Assembly (NCBI GenBank): GCA_963575645.1 | Contig: OY754464.1 | Span: forward strand, 30,023,501 to 30,087,500 | Direction of reading: 5' to 3' | Source of the DNA: Xanthostigma xanthostigma | Taxonomy: Eukaryota; Arthropoda; Insecta; Raphidioptera; Raphidiidae | Length of the DNA: 64,000 bases | Shown here: positions 11,252-20,807 of the stretch, piece after piece | How positions within the stretch are numbered: the first letter of the stretch is position 1 | Layout of the letters: each line of letters opens with the position of its first letter | Position numbers and translations under genes: made by a program | The notes under the pieces: generated by a model | Databases searched by the model: none | What the model was told of the DNA's origin: nothing | What the model saw: the letters and a program-made list of their open reading frames with translations, nothing else

Positions 11252-11451
11252 ATAGGAGCAAACTAAGTTTTTTGCTTATAATTTGCTTAAACGAAAGAGG
11301 AGAAAATTTTGATGGATTTTGTATATCAGAATTCGCCGAAACACTTTTTTTATACAGTTTTATATAGAAAACAAGCTGTATAAATTTTATTTTGCCTAAT
11401 ACATAGCGTACACGGATCCGGGGTCTTCATCTGTTGCACACTGTCATATTA
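11252..11451 (+). repeat. Dispersed repeat family A, left half
   Basis: It shares the CGAAAGAGGAGAAAATTT block and the AGAATTCGCCGAAACA/TTTTTTTATACA blocks with the copies at 8740-9375, 32490-32965 and 43600-44000. The copy is interrupted at about 11451 by the palindrome and resumes after 12456. Confidence 0.5.
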
Positions 11452-12456
11452 GTGCATGGCATAGTGGCGCATTCGTTTGCAAAATTCGTTTGGTTCGTAA
11501 TTTTTTTTTTTAAATATCCAGGAGGCTCTCCTGATTATAACAGTGTAACATGACACTCAATATCTGTTGCCGTTATTGTTTAAACAACGAAAAATTGAAA
11601 ATATTGCAAAATAAGTTTTTTTGCAATAAATAATTTTTTTATATATTTTTCAGACTATTTTGAATCGAAAAAGTCCTTACACTCATTATCGTATCTTCAA
11701 CCGGTGAATTTTTATGAATTTTTAAAAATTAAAAATCGTTGTAAATCGTGATTTTCTTGAATTAAATATAGTACACCTGAAAAAAAAATACCGTGATTTC
11801 TATTTTTTTTATTAAATATTTAAACTTTAATAAAAAAAATTGCGTAATCAGATTTCAAATATTTTATTAATTATTATGTTTATTATTCATAATAACAATA
11901 TGCTCTTTACGCGCATGCACTTGGATAGTAGTATTGTCATCTCACTCCCAGTCCTATGTATGACATTAGTAAGAGAGAGGCAGATGGTACGCTTCGACAA
12001 ATTATTGCATATTGTTATTATGAATAATAAACATAATAGTTAATAAAATATTTGAAATCTGATTACGCCATTTTTTTTATTTAAGTTTAAATATTTAATA
12101 AAAAAATAGAAATCACGGTATTTTTTTTCAGGTGTACTATTTAATTCAAGAAAATCACGATTTACAACGATTTTTAATTTTTAAAAATTCATAAAAATTC
12201 ACCGGTTGAAGATACGATAATGAGTGTAAGGACTTTTTCGATTCAAAATAGTCTGAAAAATATATAAAAAAATTATTTATTGCAAAAAAACTTATTTTGC
12301 AATATTTTCAATTTTTCGTTGTTTAAACAATAACGGCAACAGATATTGAGTGTCATGTTACACTGTTATAATCAGGAGAGCCTCCTGGACATTTAAAAAA
12401 AAAAATACGAACCAAACGAATTTTGCAAACGAATGCGCCACTATGCCCTGCACTAT
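11452..12456. mobile_element. 1-kb palindromic foldback element
   Basis: The left arm (about 11452-11895) and right arm (about 12013-12456) are near-perfect reverse complements; almost no mismatches were seen by eye over about 440 bp. A loop of roughly 115 bp carries a short open stretch. The outer ends read GGCATAGTGGCGCATTCG. The element splits a family A repeat: the left half lies at 11252-11451 and the right half after 12456. The very high arm identity implies recent insertion or ongoing gene conversion between arms. No transposase was recognised, and the target duplication is uncertain. Confidence 0.75.
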
Positions 12457-12640
12457 ATGGGAATTTAAAGATTGCGTATGTTCTGTCTTAAAATAAAAGA
12501 TTACATTTGTTCAAAAACGGATGTCATTTCAAATATTAGTCAGTCTTTTGACATTCATATTTTGTGAAATGCAACGCCTTCTGAATTAACGATTTGAATA
12601 ACTAATTTTATTAGAACTCTAATCATTATACAAATACCAA
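12457..12640 (+). repeat. Dispersed repeat family A, right half
   Basis: The blocks TATGTTCTGTCTTAAAATAA, TTTGTTCAAAAACGGATG and TGTGAAATGCAACGCCTTCT match the right part of the family A copy at 43860-43990. This completes the copy interrupted by the palindrome. Confidence 0.5.
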
Positions 12641-13840
12641 GAATACAAAATATAGGTACTCCCAACTCAGCGCACTTCAATTCGTTTATAACAGCCTGTC
12701 ATGGACAGTAAACAACTGCTAAATTCATTTTATACACGGATGCAGAGCTAGCCCCATTCCACCGATTTTTGAACTGTAATTTACTGCATTTTGATGGACA
12801 CTTTTTCAACTTATCTCCCATATAAGATTGTCCTCCTTAACTCCACCCTCCATAAGAATAGTGAATACCGTCGTCAAAGCGGCAAACTTTGTTTAAGTTA
12901 ACAACGAATTCCGATTATTGCAACTGTGGTAGCGTAGATCACCAAAGTGGACGAAAAATGTACTCTGTATTACATTTAATAAAGTTAAAATCCGTAGGTG
13001 AAAAAATATATGATTATTTAACGGCCAATTGACAGCTGAAATTTATTTTTCAAAAAAGATTTTTCAGAGATGATAATTTTTTTTGGTATCTATAGATACG
13101 AAATATAATAAATAACATTTTCGACTAATTCTTCTAGTATTCGTACCTTATATTAATTAATGCTGTAATATTAATTTAATATTTTTGATTATTTCGCAAT
13201 AATTTAATGCACAGTGTAGATAAAATTATGTACGACACAACAACTCAATTGGACTGTAAACGGGGTGCACCTACCCTGTAAGTCGTCTACAAGTATCGAT
13301 GCCAGTCATTTAAATATGTTGAGCTCATCATGCGTTCTCTCATAATCCTGCGGAAGAGACACGGGGTTGATATTTCGCATTAATCATCGCATCGCATCTC
13401 ATCGCCCGCCACCGCCGTCAAGACAAGATATTATATGTGCACACTTCGAGAGAAAGAGACAGCTTATGACATTATCATAATAAAATACGTAGCTATTAAT
13501 AGGTGATTCAGAAATAAAGGCATCAAATACATATGCTTAAATAATCACTAGCCTAGATTGTAAAAAAAATCCAGCCAATTGAGCGACGGGACCATTCCAA
13601 CTTAAAAAATGTTGACAATTGATTAAAATAAAGAAAATACAATATCTTATATAATAATAATAATAATCTTTATTAGTACATATAAGTGCACTAAAAGGCG
13701 GGTAATGGCTAGTATTCAATATTATATTTGCTAATCGTTGCCATGGTTACCTACATAATATGTCCCACGTCTTGTAAATATTTAAAACATGCCGAACTTG
13801 CTTATTTCTGACAGATCCATAAAACAAAATAGCGGCTTAT
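12641..13840. other. No recognised gene
   Basis: The stretch is AT-rich with short GC-richer patches (a CATCGCATCGCATCTCATCGC run near 13386). No frame with recognisable protein similarity was found, and no terminal repeats. Confidence 0.35.
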
Positions 13841-13879
13841 TTTTTTTTATTTTCAAAATATTTCCGAAACTACAAAGTT

Positions 13880-14020
13880 TAGAAAAAAAGATTTTTAACG
13901 AAACTTTCTTAAAAAAATAAATAAAATAATAAGCCGTTATGAAAAGTATACCATTATTATATAAAAAACACCGTTATAGCAAATATCTCTTCTGCGCATG
14001 CGCCGATTTTCTCCAAACTA
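13880..14020 (+). repeat. Single unit of the 8.3-kb tandem repeat
   Basis: The CCGTTATGAAAAGTATACCA block, the TTATTATATAAAAAACA block and the terminal CGCATGCGCCGATTTTCTCC correspond to one repeat unit at 8315-8715. Confidence 0.55.
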
Positions 14021-14024
14021 GTAC

Positions 14025-14560
14025 CATTCCCCACTTGTGGGTTGGAATGGTAAAATCGGAAGGTTTATTTTCGAGAAAAAAATTGTCTGTGTTTTTAAAG
14101 CGTGTTGTTAACGAAACTTAGAATAGCTTGAGAAGAAGTAAACAAAGCGGGCTAGATAATTGTTTTATAAATTATGAAAGCTTTATTCAAATCGCCATAT
14201 TATTATCTTCATGTTAAAAAATTGTAGCTTGTCTTTCAGTAGCTGGGTTGAAAGCTCTAACTGCAATCCCCCAAGCTGTAATGACTAATGAGAAAAGTGA
14301 CGAAAAAAATGTTGCATACCCGTGAGTGCACTCAAAGTTGACAATTTTTTGCAATTTTTCTCCGGCTTACTTGGAAATAGAGCAGCGACCGACGCGCAAA
14401 AAAGTCATCAGGGAAAGTTGAAACTTTTCCCGTCAAAATGTAGGCCTTTAAAAAATTTTACAACTTTTTTCGCAGTTACATGAGTTTGAAAATTAATAAC
14501 TTATGACTTCATAAAAGTTGATCCCTTAATTGTTTTAAGAAATTTTTGCATACCATTTTT
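14025..14560. other. No recognised gene
   Basis: This is AT-rich sequence ending in an (AAT)n microsatellite from about 14571. No gene signal was seen. Confidence 0.35.
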
Positions 14561-14571
14561 TTCAACAATAG

Positions 14572-14603
<32 letters not shown>

Positions 14604-14699
14604 TGTAGATGATAGCGGGACAGTGGACAGGTACAAAAAATCAAACACCTTATTTGGCTTTGTACGACGTTTCGCTGGAGATCCCAGCTTCTTGATACT

Positions 14700-14862
14700 G
14701 GTGTTGTTCGACTTAATGAAGATCATCTCACTTACATTTCGTTTTCTCCAGTTCGGTTCTTCATCTAAATTTGAACAAGTCACAATTTTAGATGAAGAAC
14801 CGAACTGGAGAAAACGAAATGTAAGTGAGATGATCTTCATTAAGTCGAACAACACCATCAAC
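14700..14862. mobile_element. 163-bp hairpin MITE
   Basis: Arms of about 70 bp beginning GGTGTTGTTCGACTTAATGA are reverse complements around a loop of about 23 bp (GTCACAATTTTAG region). It lies immediately inside the outer left arm of the larger inverted structure. It is non-coding; apparent reading frames mirror each other. Confidence 0.65.
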
Positions 14863-15009
14863 ATGAGGACAGATACCCAAAATTTAAGTATGGTATATAA
14901 TCAAATAATAACGTCACATTAATTCAAAATCTCAATATTCGCGCCCCAACTCAACTCTGTTATGTTGGTTGCATGATAACTGTTATCACAAAAAATTTTT
15001 TCAAAACCA

Positions 15010-17095
15010 TTAGTCCAGTGCATTTAGAAATATTTTATAGGTGTGACCCAAAAATTTCAGATACATTTTTTCTTTTGTTGCTTATTCGAAAGGGTCTTCG
15101 ATGGCGACCTTAACCCTGAGTTTGCGCATTCCCTAAATTGCCCCGTCCGCCGCCATCTTGGATTCTGTTTTTTATTTTCAATTGCTCATATCTCGCGTTC
15201 TAATAATCCCACAGCAATCGTTCTAGGGTCGTTGGACTCGTCAGGATTTACTCTTTAATTGAATGTCTATCAAGTAAAACTCTCCAATGTACTGGAAAAA
15301 AGTTATTAGCGTCCAAAGTTAAAGTTTTTTGTTAAAAGTTCTTGCGCCCGGTTTTTCCGCGCGCAGCTCTTTCCAGTGCATCTGAGACCCCCACCGACAG
15401 TTTACTATTTAAACTAGACTCAATTTCCAGTATTTCAAAAAAAAAATCATCCCGATCGGTTGATTCCTCGCCCGCCAATCTACACTCGAAGTAGCGCTGT
15501 TCATTATCGTGCTATTTTGAAGTCTCTAATACTCGCGTTTCGCGCCGCATTTCTCGCTTTTGTAACTAATATAATGCAAATTAATTAACATCAACGACAT
15601 ATTCGTTAAATCTGTGCTAAGAATACGCGTTTTACTTAATTTTTTATTTAAATTATAACTCAGATCAATAGTGACCTGTGTGAGTCGGACCGAACATGTA
15701 AATATTTTGAGCCGGAACGAAATTATCTACCCCTCCCCCGTTGTCGAGGATGCGGCATACGGTGGAAATATTAAAATTTCGTTTTGGGGTTACGAAACCC
15801 CCCAAAACGGCCAAAAACCATCCCCAAACGGGGCTAAATGCGCATTACGTTATTCCTTTTCCGAAAAAAATGTTTTTTCTCTGTTTTTGAGGATGCTGAG
15901 CACGGTGGTGCCGTCGACTCTCACCAACCCCTCCACCGGCCAAATCTCAACCCCGAAACGGTTGAATTTTGTTCATATCACCAGCAAAATTGGGTTATCT
16001 CTCCGTTTCAGAGGATTCTGAGATTTGAGCGGTGGAGGGATTGGTGAGAGTCGGCGGCAATTTTCAATACCACCACCGTGCTTAGCATCCGCGAAAACGC
16101 AGAAGTCATCAATTCTGCCGGCGATATAAAAAAAATAACTCACTTGTTTCGGGGGTGAGATTTGTCCGGTGGAGGGGTTGGTGAGAGTCGATAGCAATTT
16201 TCAACACAACCATCGTGCTCAGCATCCTCAAACTCAGGGAAATTTTTTTTTTTCGGAAAGGGAATAAAGTAATACGCGTTTAATCCCGTTTGAGGCGTGG
16301 TTTTTGGCCGTTTTGGGGGGTTGCGTAACCTCAAAACGAAATTTAAATATTTCCACCATATGACGCATCCTCGAAAACGGGGGGGAAGGTAATTTCGTTC
16401 CGACTCAAAATATTTACATGTTCGTCCGACTTCTACACGTCACTATTGAAGTGAGTTATAAATTTAAATAAAAAAATAATGTAAAACGCGTATTCCTAGC
16501 ACAGATTTAACGAATATGTCGTTGATCTTAATTAATTTGCGTTATATTAGTTACAAAAGTAAGAAATGCAGCGCGAAACGCGAGTATTAGAGATTTCAAA
16601 ATAGCACGATAATGAACAGCGCTACTTCGAGCGTAGATTGGCGGGCGAGGAATCAACCGATCGGGATGATTTTTTTTTTGAAATACTGGAAATTGAGTCT
16701 AGTTTAAATAGTAAACTGTCGGTGGGGGTCTCAGATGCACTGGAAAGAGCTGCGCGCGGAAAAACCGGGCGCAAGAACTTTTAACAAAAAACTTTAACTT
16801 TGGACGCTAATAACTTTTTTCCAGTACATTGGAGAGTTTTACTTGATAGACATTCAATTAAAGAGTAAATCCTGACGAGTCCAATGACCCTAGAACGATT
16901 GCTGTGGGATTATTAGAACGCGAGATATGAGCAATTGAAAATAAAAAACAGAATCCAAGATGGCGGCGGACGGGGCAATTTTGGGAATGCGCAAACTCAG
17001 GGTTAAGGTCGCCATCGAAGACCCTTTCGAATAAGCAACAAAAGAAAAAATGTATCTGAAATTTTTGGGTCAATTCCTAAATGCACCGGACTACA
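15010..17095. mobile_element. 2.1-kb foldback element with ~1-kb arms
   Basis: Sequence from about 15010 (TAGTCCAGTGCATTTAG) to 16030 is repeated in reverse complement from 16060 to about 17095. Arms are highly alike in their outer 600 bp and less so near the centre. Central parts contain several copies of a GGTGGAGGGGTTGGTGAGAG motif in both orientations (about 15915, 16030 and 16168). Mirror frames on each arm (71 codons, 15043-15258 and 16858-17073) are by-products of the repeat, not evidence of a gene. Confidence 0.7.
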
Positions 17096-17483
17096 TGTGT
17101 TCTGCTTGGAGAAAAAAGTTAAAAAATTTTTTTTATATTGTTTACTGCAGAATTAATCACAATTTTTACTCTATTAACAAAGAAAACATTTGTATATGTG
17201 TTTGGTAAACCGTTTGAATATAATGTATAGCTTTTACAACAATAACATCTTCCAGCTAAGGTAAAATATAACCTAGAAACTTTTGTATATAATATTGTAA
17301 AACTAAACATTTTTTCAAAATATAATTTCAGTATCAAGAAGCTGGGATCTCCAGCGAAACGTCGTACAAAGCCAAATAAGGTGTTTGATTTTTTGTACCT
17401 GTCCACTGTCCCGCTATAATCTACAATTATCAATATAATGGACGTGAAACCAGAAAATAATAATAATAATAATAATAATAGTT

Positions 17484-17775
17484 CACAGCTCCTGCTGAAA
17501 CGAACATAGCCGCGAAGGAGACTGAGAAGCGGACAAAATATCAAGACCTTCTTTTTGAACTCAGGAAGCAGTATCCAAAGTATTCTGTTAAATTAATTGT
17601 TCTTATAATTGGTGTTCTTGGAGGAGCCAATCGTCACTGTTGGCAAATATAAAATCTATTCCGGCATGTCAATTGTCAACGTAATGCTGAATCACTAGTC
17701 TATCGCATGCAAAAAGCTGTGCTTATTGGGTCGCTTCGTGTACTCCGTGCGCACAACCCAAACTCACTGTAATCG
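17484..17775 (+). pseudogene. LINE-type ORF C-terminal fragment
   Basis: Translation gives KETEKRTKYQDLLFELRKQY, then PKYSVKLIVLIIGVLGG, then after disruption IPACQ and YRMQKAVLIGSLRVLRAH. This charged helix, followed by a hydrophobic I-G-V-L-G-G stretch and a conserved M-Q-K-A-V-x-x-G-S-L-R end, resembles the C-terminal region downstream of the reverse transcriptase in R2-like arthropod LINEs. No RT motif is present upstream; the inverted-repeat structure adjoins it instead. Frame breaks make it a relic. Confidence 0.5.
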
Positions 17776-17955
17776 CTCATTTCATGGTTTGAGACTTGCA
17801 CCTTGCTCCGTAAGTATCCCTTATGACGGTGACGAACTTGTTGGGTGCTTGTGGATGCAGAATTCTTTACGGTATTTTTTCGATCTCATAATAATAAATA
17901 TTATTATATTATTATAAATCTATCGTTGATAATATAGCAATGCTTTATTTATAAG

Positions 17956-18051
17956 CAATAGATTTAAAGCAAAATCGATCATTAAAAATAAAAAAAAAAA
18001 AACAAAGATCAAATTCAGTAATGATCGATTTTGCATTAAATCTATTTCCAG
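17956..18051. repeat. Short hairpin, ~27-bp arms
   Basis: ATAGATTTAAAGCAAAATCG...TTA is answered by TAATGATCGATTTTGC...CTAT, around an A-rich loop. It may be a very small foldback MITE. Confidence 0.45.
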
Positions 18052-19517
18052 TTTAATTTAAGCAGTGGCAAAGCTAGGCGTAGGCTAAGCGGGCGGTGTT
18101 GGTTGAAGTTTTCAATTAAAAAAACAAACGGTATCTATAAATTTTTACATGTCGTCAAAACGACATCTTTTGGAAAATTTAGAGGGAAAACGTCCCAAAA
18201 TCAAGAAAAGTCATAGAGGAAATAGGTGTCAGACTAGGCCTAATGAAGCCATATACAAAGTTTGGGGAGAGTATGTCTATCAGTAAAATTTTTGTCGACG
18301 GGCACTGATTATAAACATCTCGTTTCGTGCATTGGGCGAGGTATAGTTCGCAACCAGACAAATTGCAGCTGAGCTGCGCCATCGTCATTCGTACGGTCAA
18401 AATCTGAAGTAGGAACCCGTTTTATGCAAGATTGCTGGTGAGATTTTGCCGAACCATTTTGAGCCCCTATATTGAGCTCACCTAATTAATGGACGTCCCC
18501 TAACTGTAGCAACTTGTGAACTTACAATAATATATTTCCGGGATTCCCACCCAGGCAAAAATGTGATGAGTGTCATCTGTACTATAAACAAGACAAAGAT
18601 TTCATTTGAGTTGCAGAGAGTCATCTGTTAGTGACGTAGCTGTACTATAAAAAACATCAAAAAACAGAGTTTTTTTATATTTTTACTGTAAAATCTGTAG
18701 ATCTATGGATAAATTCTATAGATATTCATACGGTTGGCAACACTAGCGAACTGGGAGGCTATTCTTCAAACTGGAAACACATTTTACCATAGGCGTAGAT
18801 GTTTTGGACAAAGTTTTTAACAATTCTCATCGGCACAAACATATTGACATACAATATTATATCATATTTTAATAACTTACGAAATCTATAAAAATTACTT
18901 TTTTCAGTAACTGAAAAACGAAATAATCAAAAAGTTAATCAAAATTATGCCAATGGTATAAAGTGTAATAACTTTTATTAAAATCTATTTAAACCTTGTA
19001 AAATAGATAAACAGGTAAAAATTTGTCAATAATATTGAGTTTAGTTATAATTCCGTATAGGTTAAATTACATTTAAATTTGTATGTTTATGAGAAAAAAT
19101 GATTACATACCTACATCGCTACTATCAAATTATCTCGCTAAAAAACGTTCTCCTCTCGAAAACTTCGAGCGGCTTGAAAACAAAGTTCTTCTTCATTTAG
19201 CAATGCTATAAAGTTCTGAGAAAATGTTCCTGTTTTATTCCTGATGTCCTCATTTTATTTTGATTCAGACTAATGTGAATAATTTCCACAATGGCATACA
19301 TTCTATATTATAATATCTCACTGTACCGCCTCATAACATATTAGATTGCGATCCTGCAGTTGCCCAATATAAAATAATCACTGGATTACAAAAAAAAGTA
19401 AAATACTGGTTCTAAAAGAAACTTACCGGCTTTACTTTCATTTATATTAAGCTTAAAATAGGTAGAATAATAATTTTAACAATGGATCAGACACTTATTC
19501 AAAAACAAACGTTTCTC
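18052..19517. other. No recognised gene; possible hAT-end relics
   Basis: CAGTGGCAAAGCTAGGCGTAG (near 18063) and CATAGGCGTAGATG (near 18790) resemble hAT MITE ends, but no matching partner or target duplication was found. The remainder is AT-rich and without gene signals. Confidence 0.3.
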
Positions 19518-19769
19518 CATTGGCGTAGCGAGAGGGGGGGCAGGTGGGCCTGGCCCACCCTACAATATTAATTGTTCACGTACAAATAACAAAATAAATC
19601 TACAATAATCTACGTTTTCTTTGTCGTGAAATTTCTCCAGAAAGTCGCGTTGATCGATTTCGCTTCTATGAACAGTTTTCAAAAATTATGTATAATTAGC
19701 AGCTGGTAATTGTAGGTAGAGTTGAAAATTCGCCCCCCCCCCCAGGTTAAAATCGTTGCTACGTCTATG
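19518..19769. mobile_element. hAT-type MITE
   Basis: The element is 252 bp, with inverted ends CATTGGCGTAGCGAG and CATAGACGTAGCAAC. It has an exact 8-bp target duplication, CGTTTCTC (19510-19517 and 19770-19777). G/C homopolymers (GGGGGGG near 19534, a C-run near 19732) lie just inside the ends. There is no transposase. An 8-bp duplication with C(A/C)-type ends fits hAT. Confidence 0.7.
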
Positions 19770-20700
19770 CGTTTCTCTGAGCCTGTTTTCTGCTCAAGCC
19801 ACAAGCAGAACCGTAACTGGCGTGGCGTGGCAACGGGGCAAATTCCGGAGAGCGTTATTGCGCAATCAGTAAAACGCCTCAATTTCATTTTTTTAGGATG
19901 CGAAATCAGAATCTACTCGGCATTTGTCGCAAGTACACTGAAGAAGCTGGCCTTTACAAGTATATTTTGTTATATTTTATAAACATTTCTTTTCAAATAC
20001 CGGTTATCTTTATCTTTGATGAGTTTTCGAGTGTTAAAATGATCATTTTTGATCAAGTTCCAGTTAAGTTTCACTGTGAACTAGGAGTAGAAGCATATAT
20101 TTAATCATTTTATATGGATCCTTGTCTATCTAATCAATCTGCGGTGAGCGAAGGCAACAAAGCGTGTCGAAAATATATCTGTGTCTCTTTCTTTGATGTA
20201 ATTCCCTGATATCTCCGATGATAGGATTGGTTGATGTAGTTGCATTCAATCTGAATAAAGTATCTCTGTTTCAAAAACTTTGCCTTTTTCTATGATGTTA
20301 ACATGGGCGTACCTAGCTTTTGGCTCAGGAGAAAGCAAATTAGAAATTTCTTAAGCCGGGTCTTCCGTGCTTGTTTTGCCCTCTTGGATACGCTAGTGCT
20401 TACGGCGTAAAAAAAGACAAGTATATGTTTGCACCCTAATGGTTCGATTGCGATTTTATTCCTATGCTCAGTATAGAATAAAAGTATATGCGCATAGCTT
20501 AAAATTATATTTCAATTGGAAAGTCCCAAAATTGCCTTTATATTCAGTATTCTCAGATTTTAATATTAATCGAATTCCATCAATTATAATTCATTCCCCG
20601 CCACTGCACACTTCTTTGAACAGTAATAAAATACCTGCAATGTTGGTTACATTGGTGGAATTAGTTACTAGTTCAATTGGTTGTGTTGTCAAATGTCAAA
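19770..20700. other. RIC1 upstream intergenic DNA
   Basis: A possible short hAT remnant (ATGGGCGTACCTAGC near 20305, ATACGCTAGTG near 20391) is present. Otherwise no gene was recognised. The RIC1 promoter must lie towards the 3' part, but no clear TATA box or initiator could be assigned. Confidence 0.35.
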
Positions 20701-20807
20701 ATTTTAGTTTTATTTGATTAGTAAAATGTATTTTATTTGTAAATAATGTAATCAAGATTAAAATGATAAATTTAGTGGAATTGAAGTCAATTTATTCGTA
20801 ATAAATA

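Larger units (their letters stand above)
14597..17437. repeat. 2.8-kb nested inverted-repeat structure
   Basis: An outer pair of about 105-bp arms (14597-14700 and 17329-17437) are reverse complements. Each could encode SGTVDRYKKSNTLFGFVRRF and a short continuation. Inside lies a second pair of arms of about 1 kb (about 15010-16030 and 16060-17095). Unrelated filler separates the two pairs on each side: a 163-bp hairpin at 14700-14862 on the left, and about 230 bp of AT-rich DNA on the right. (AAT)n runs adjoin both outer ends. This may be one large foldback element disrupted by later insertions, or one foldback nested in another. Confidence 0.65.

Noticed and set aside
14571-14600. (AAT)n run as a SINE or LINE tail
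   Set aside because: Similar runs lie on both outer sides of the inverted structure, but no matching target duplication could be found.
15043-15258. 71-codon frame MTQKFQIHFFFCC with an almost identical frame at 16858-17073
   Set aside because: The two are mirror images in the arms of a foldback element; duplication follows from the inverted repeat and does not show coding selection.
17119-17544. 141-codon minus-strand frame with leucine run
   Set aside because: It merges an (AAT)n microsatellite (the leucine run), the outer arm of the inverted repeat and AT-rich filler; no family match.
18179-18400. 73-codon minus-strand frame as a small gene
   Set aside because: No similarity, no conserved neighbours, and the region has transposon-end relics on both sides.
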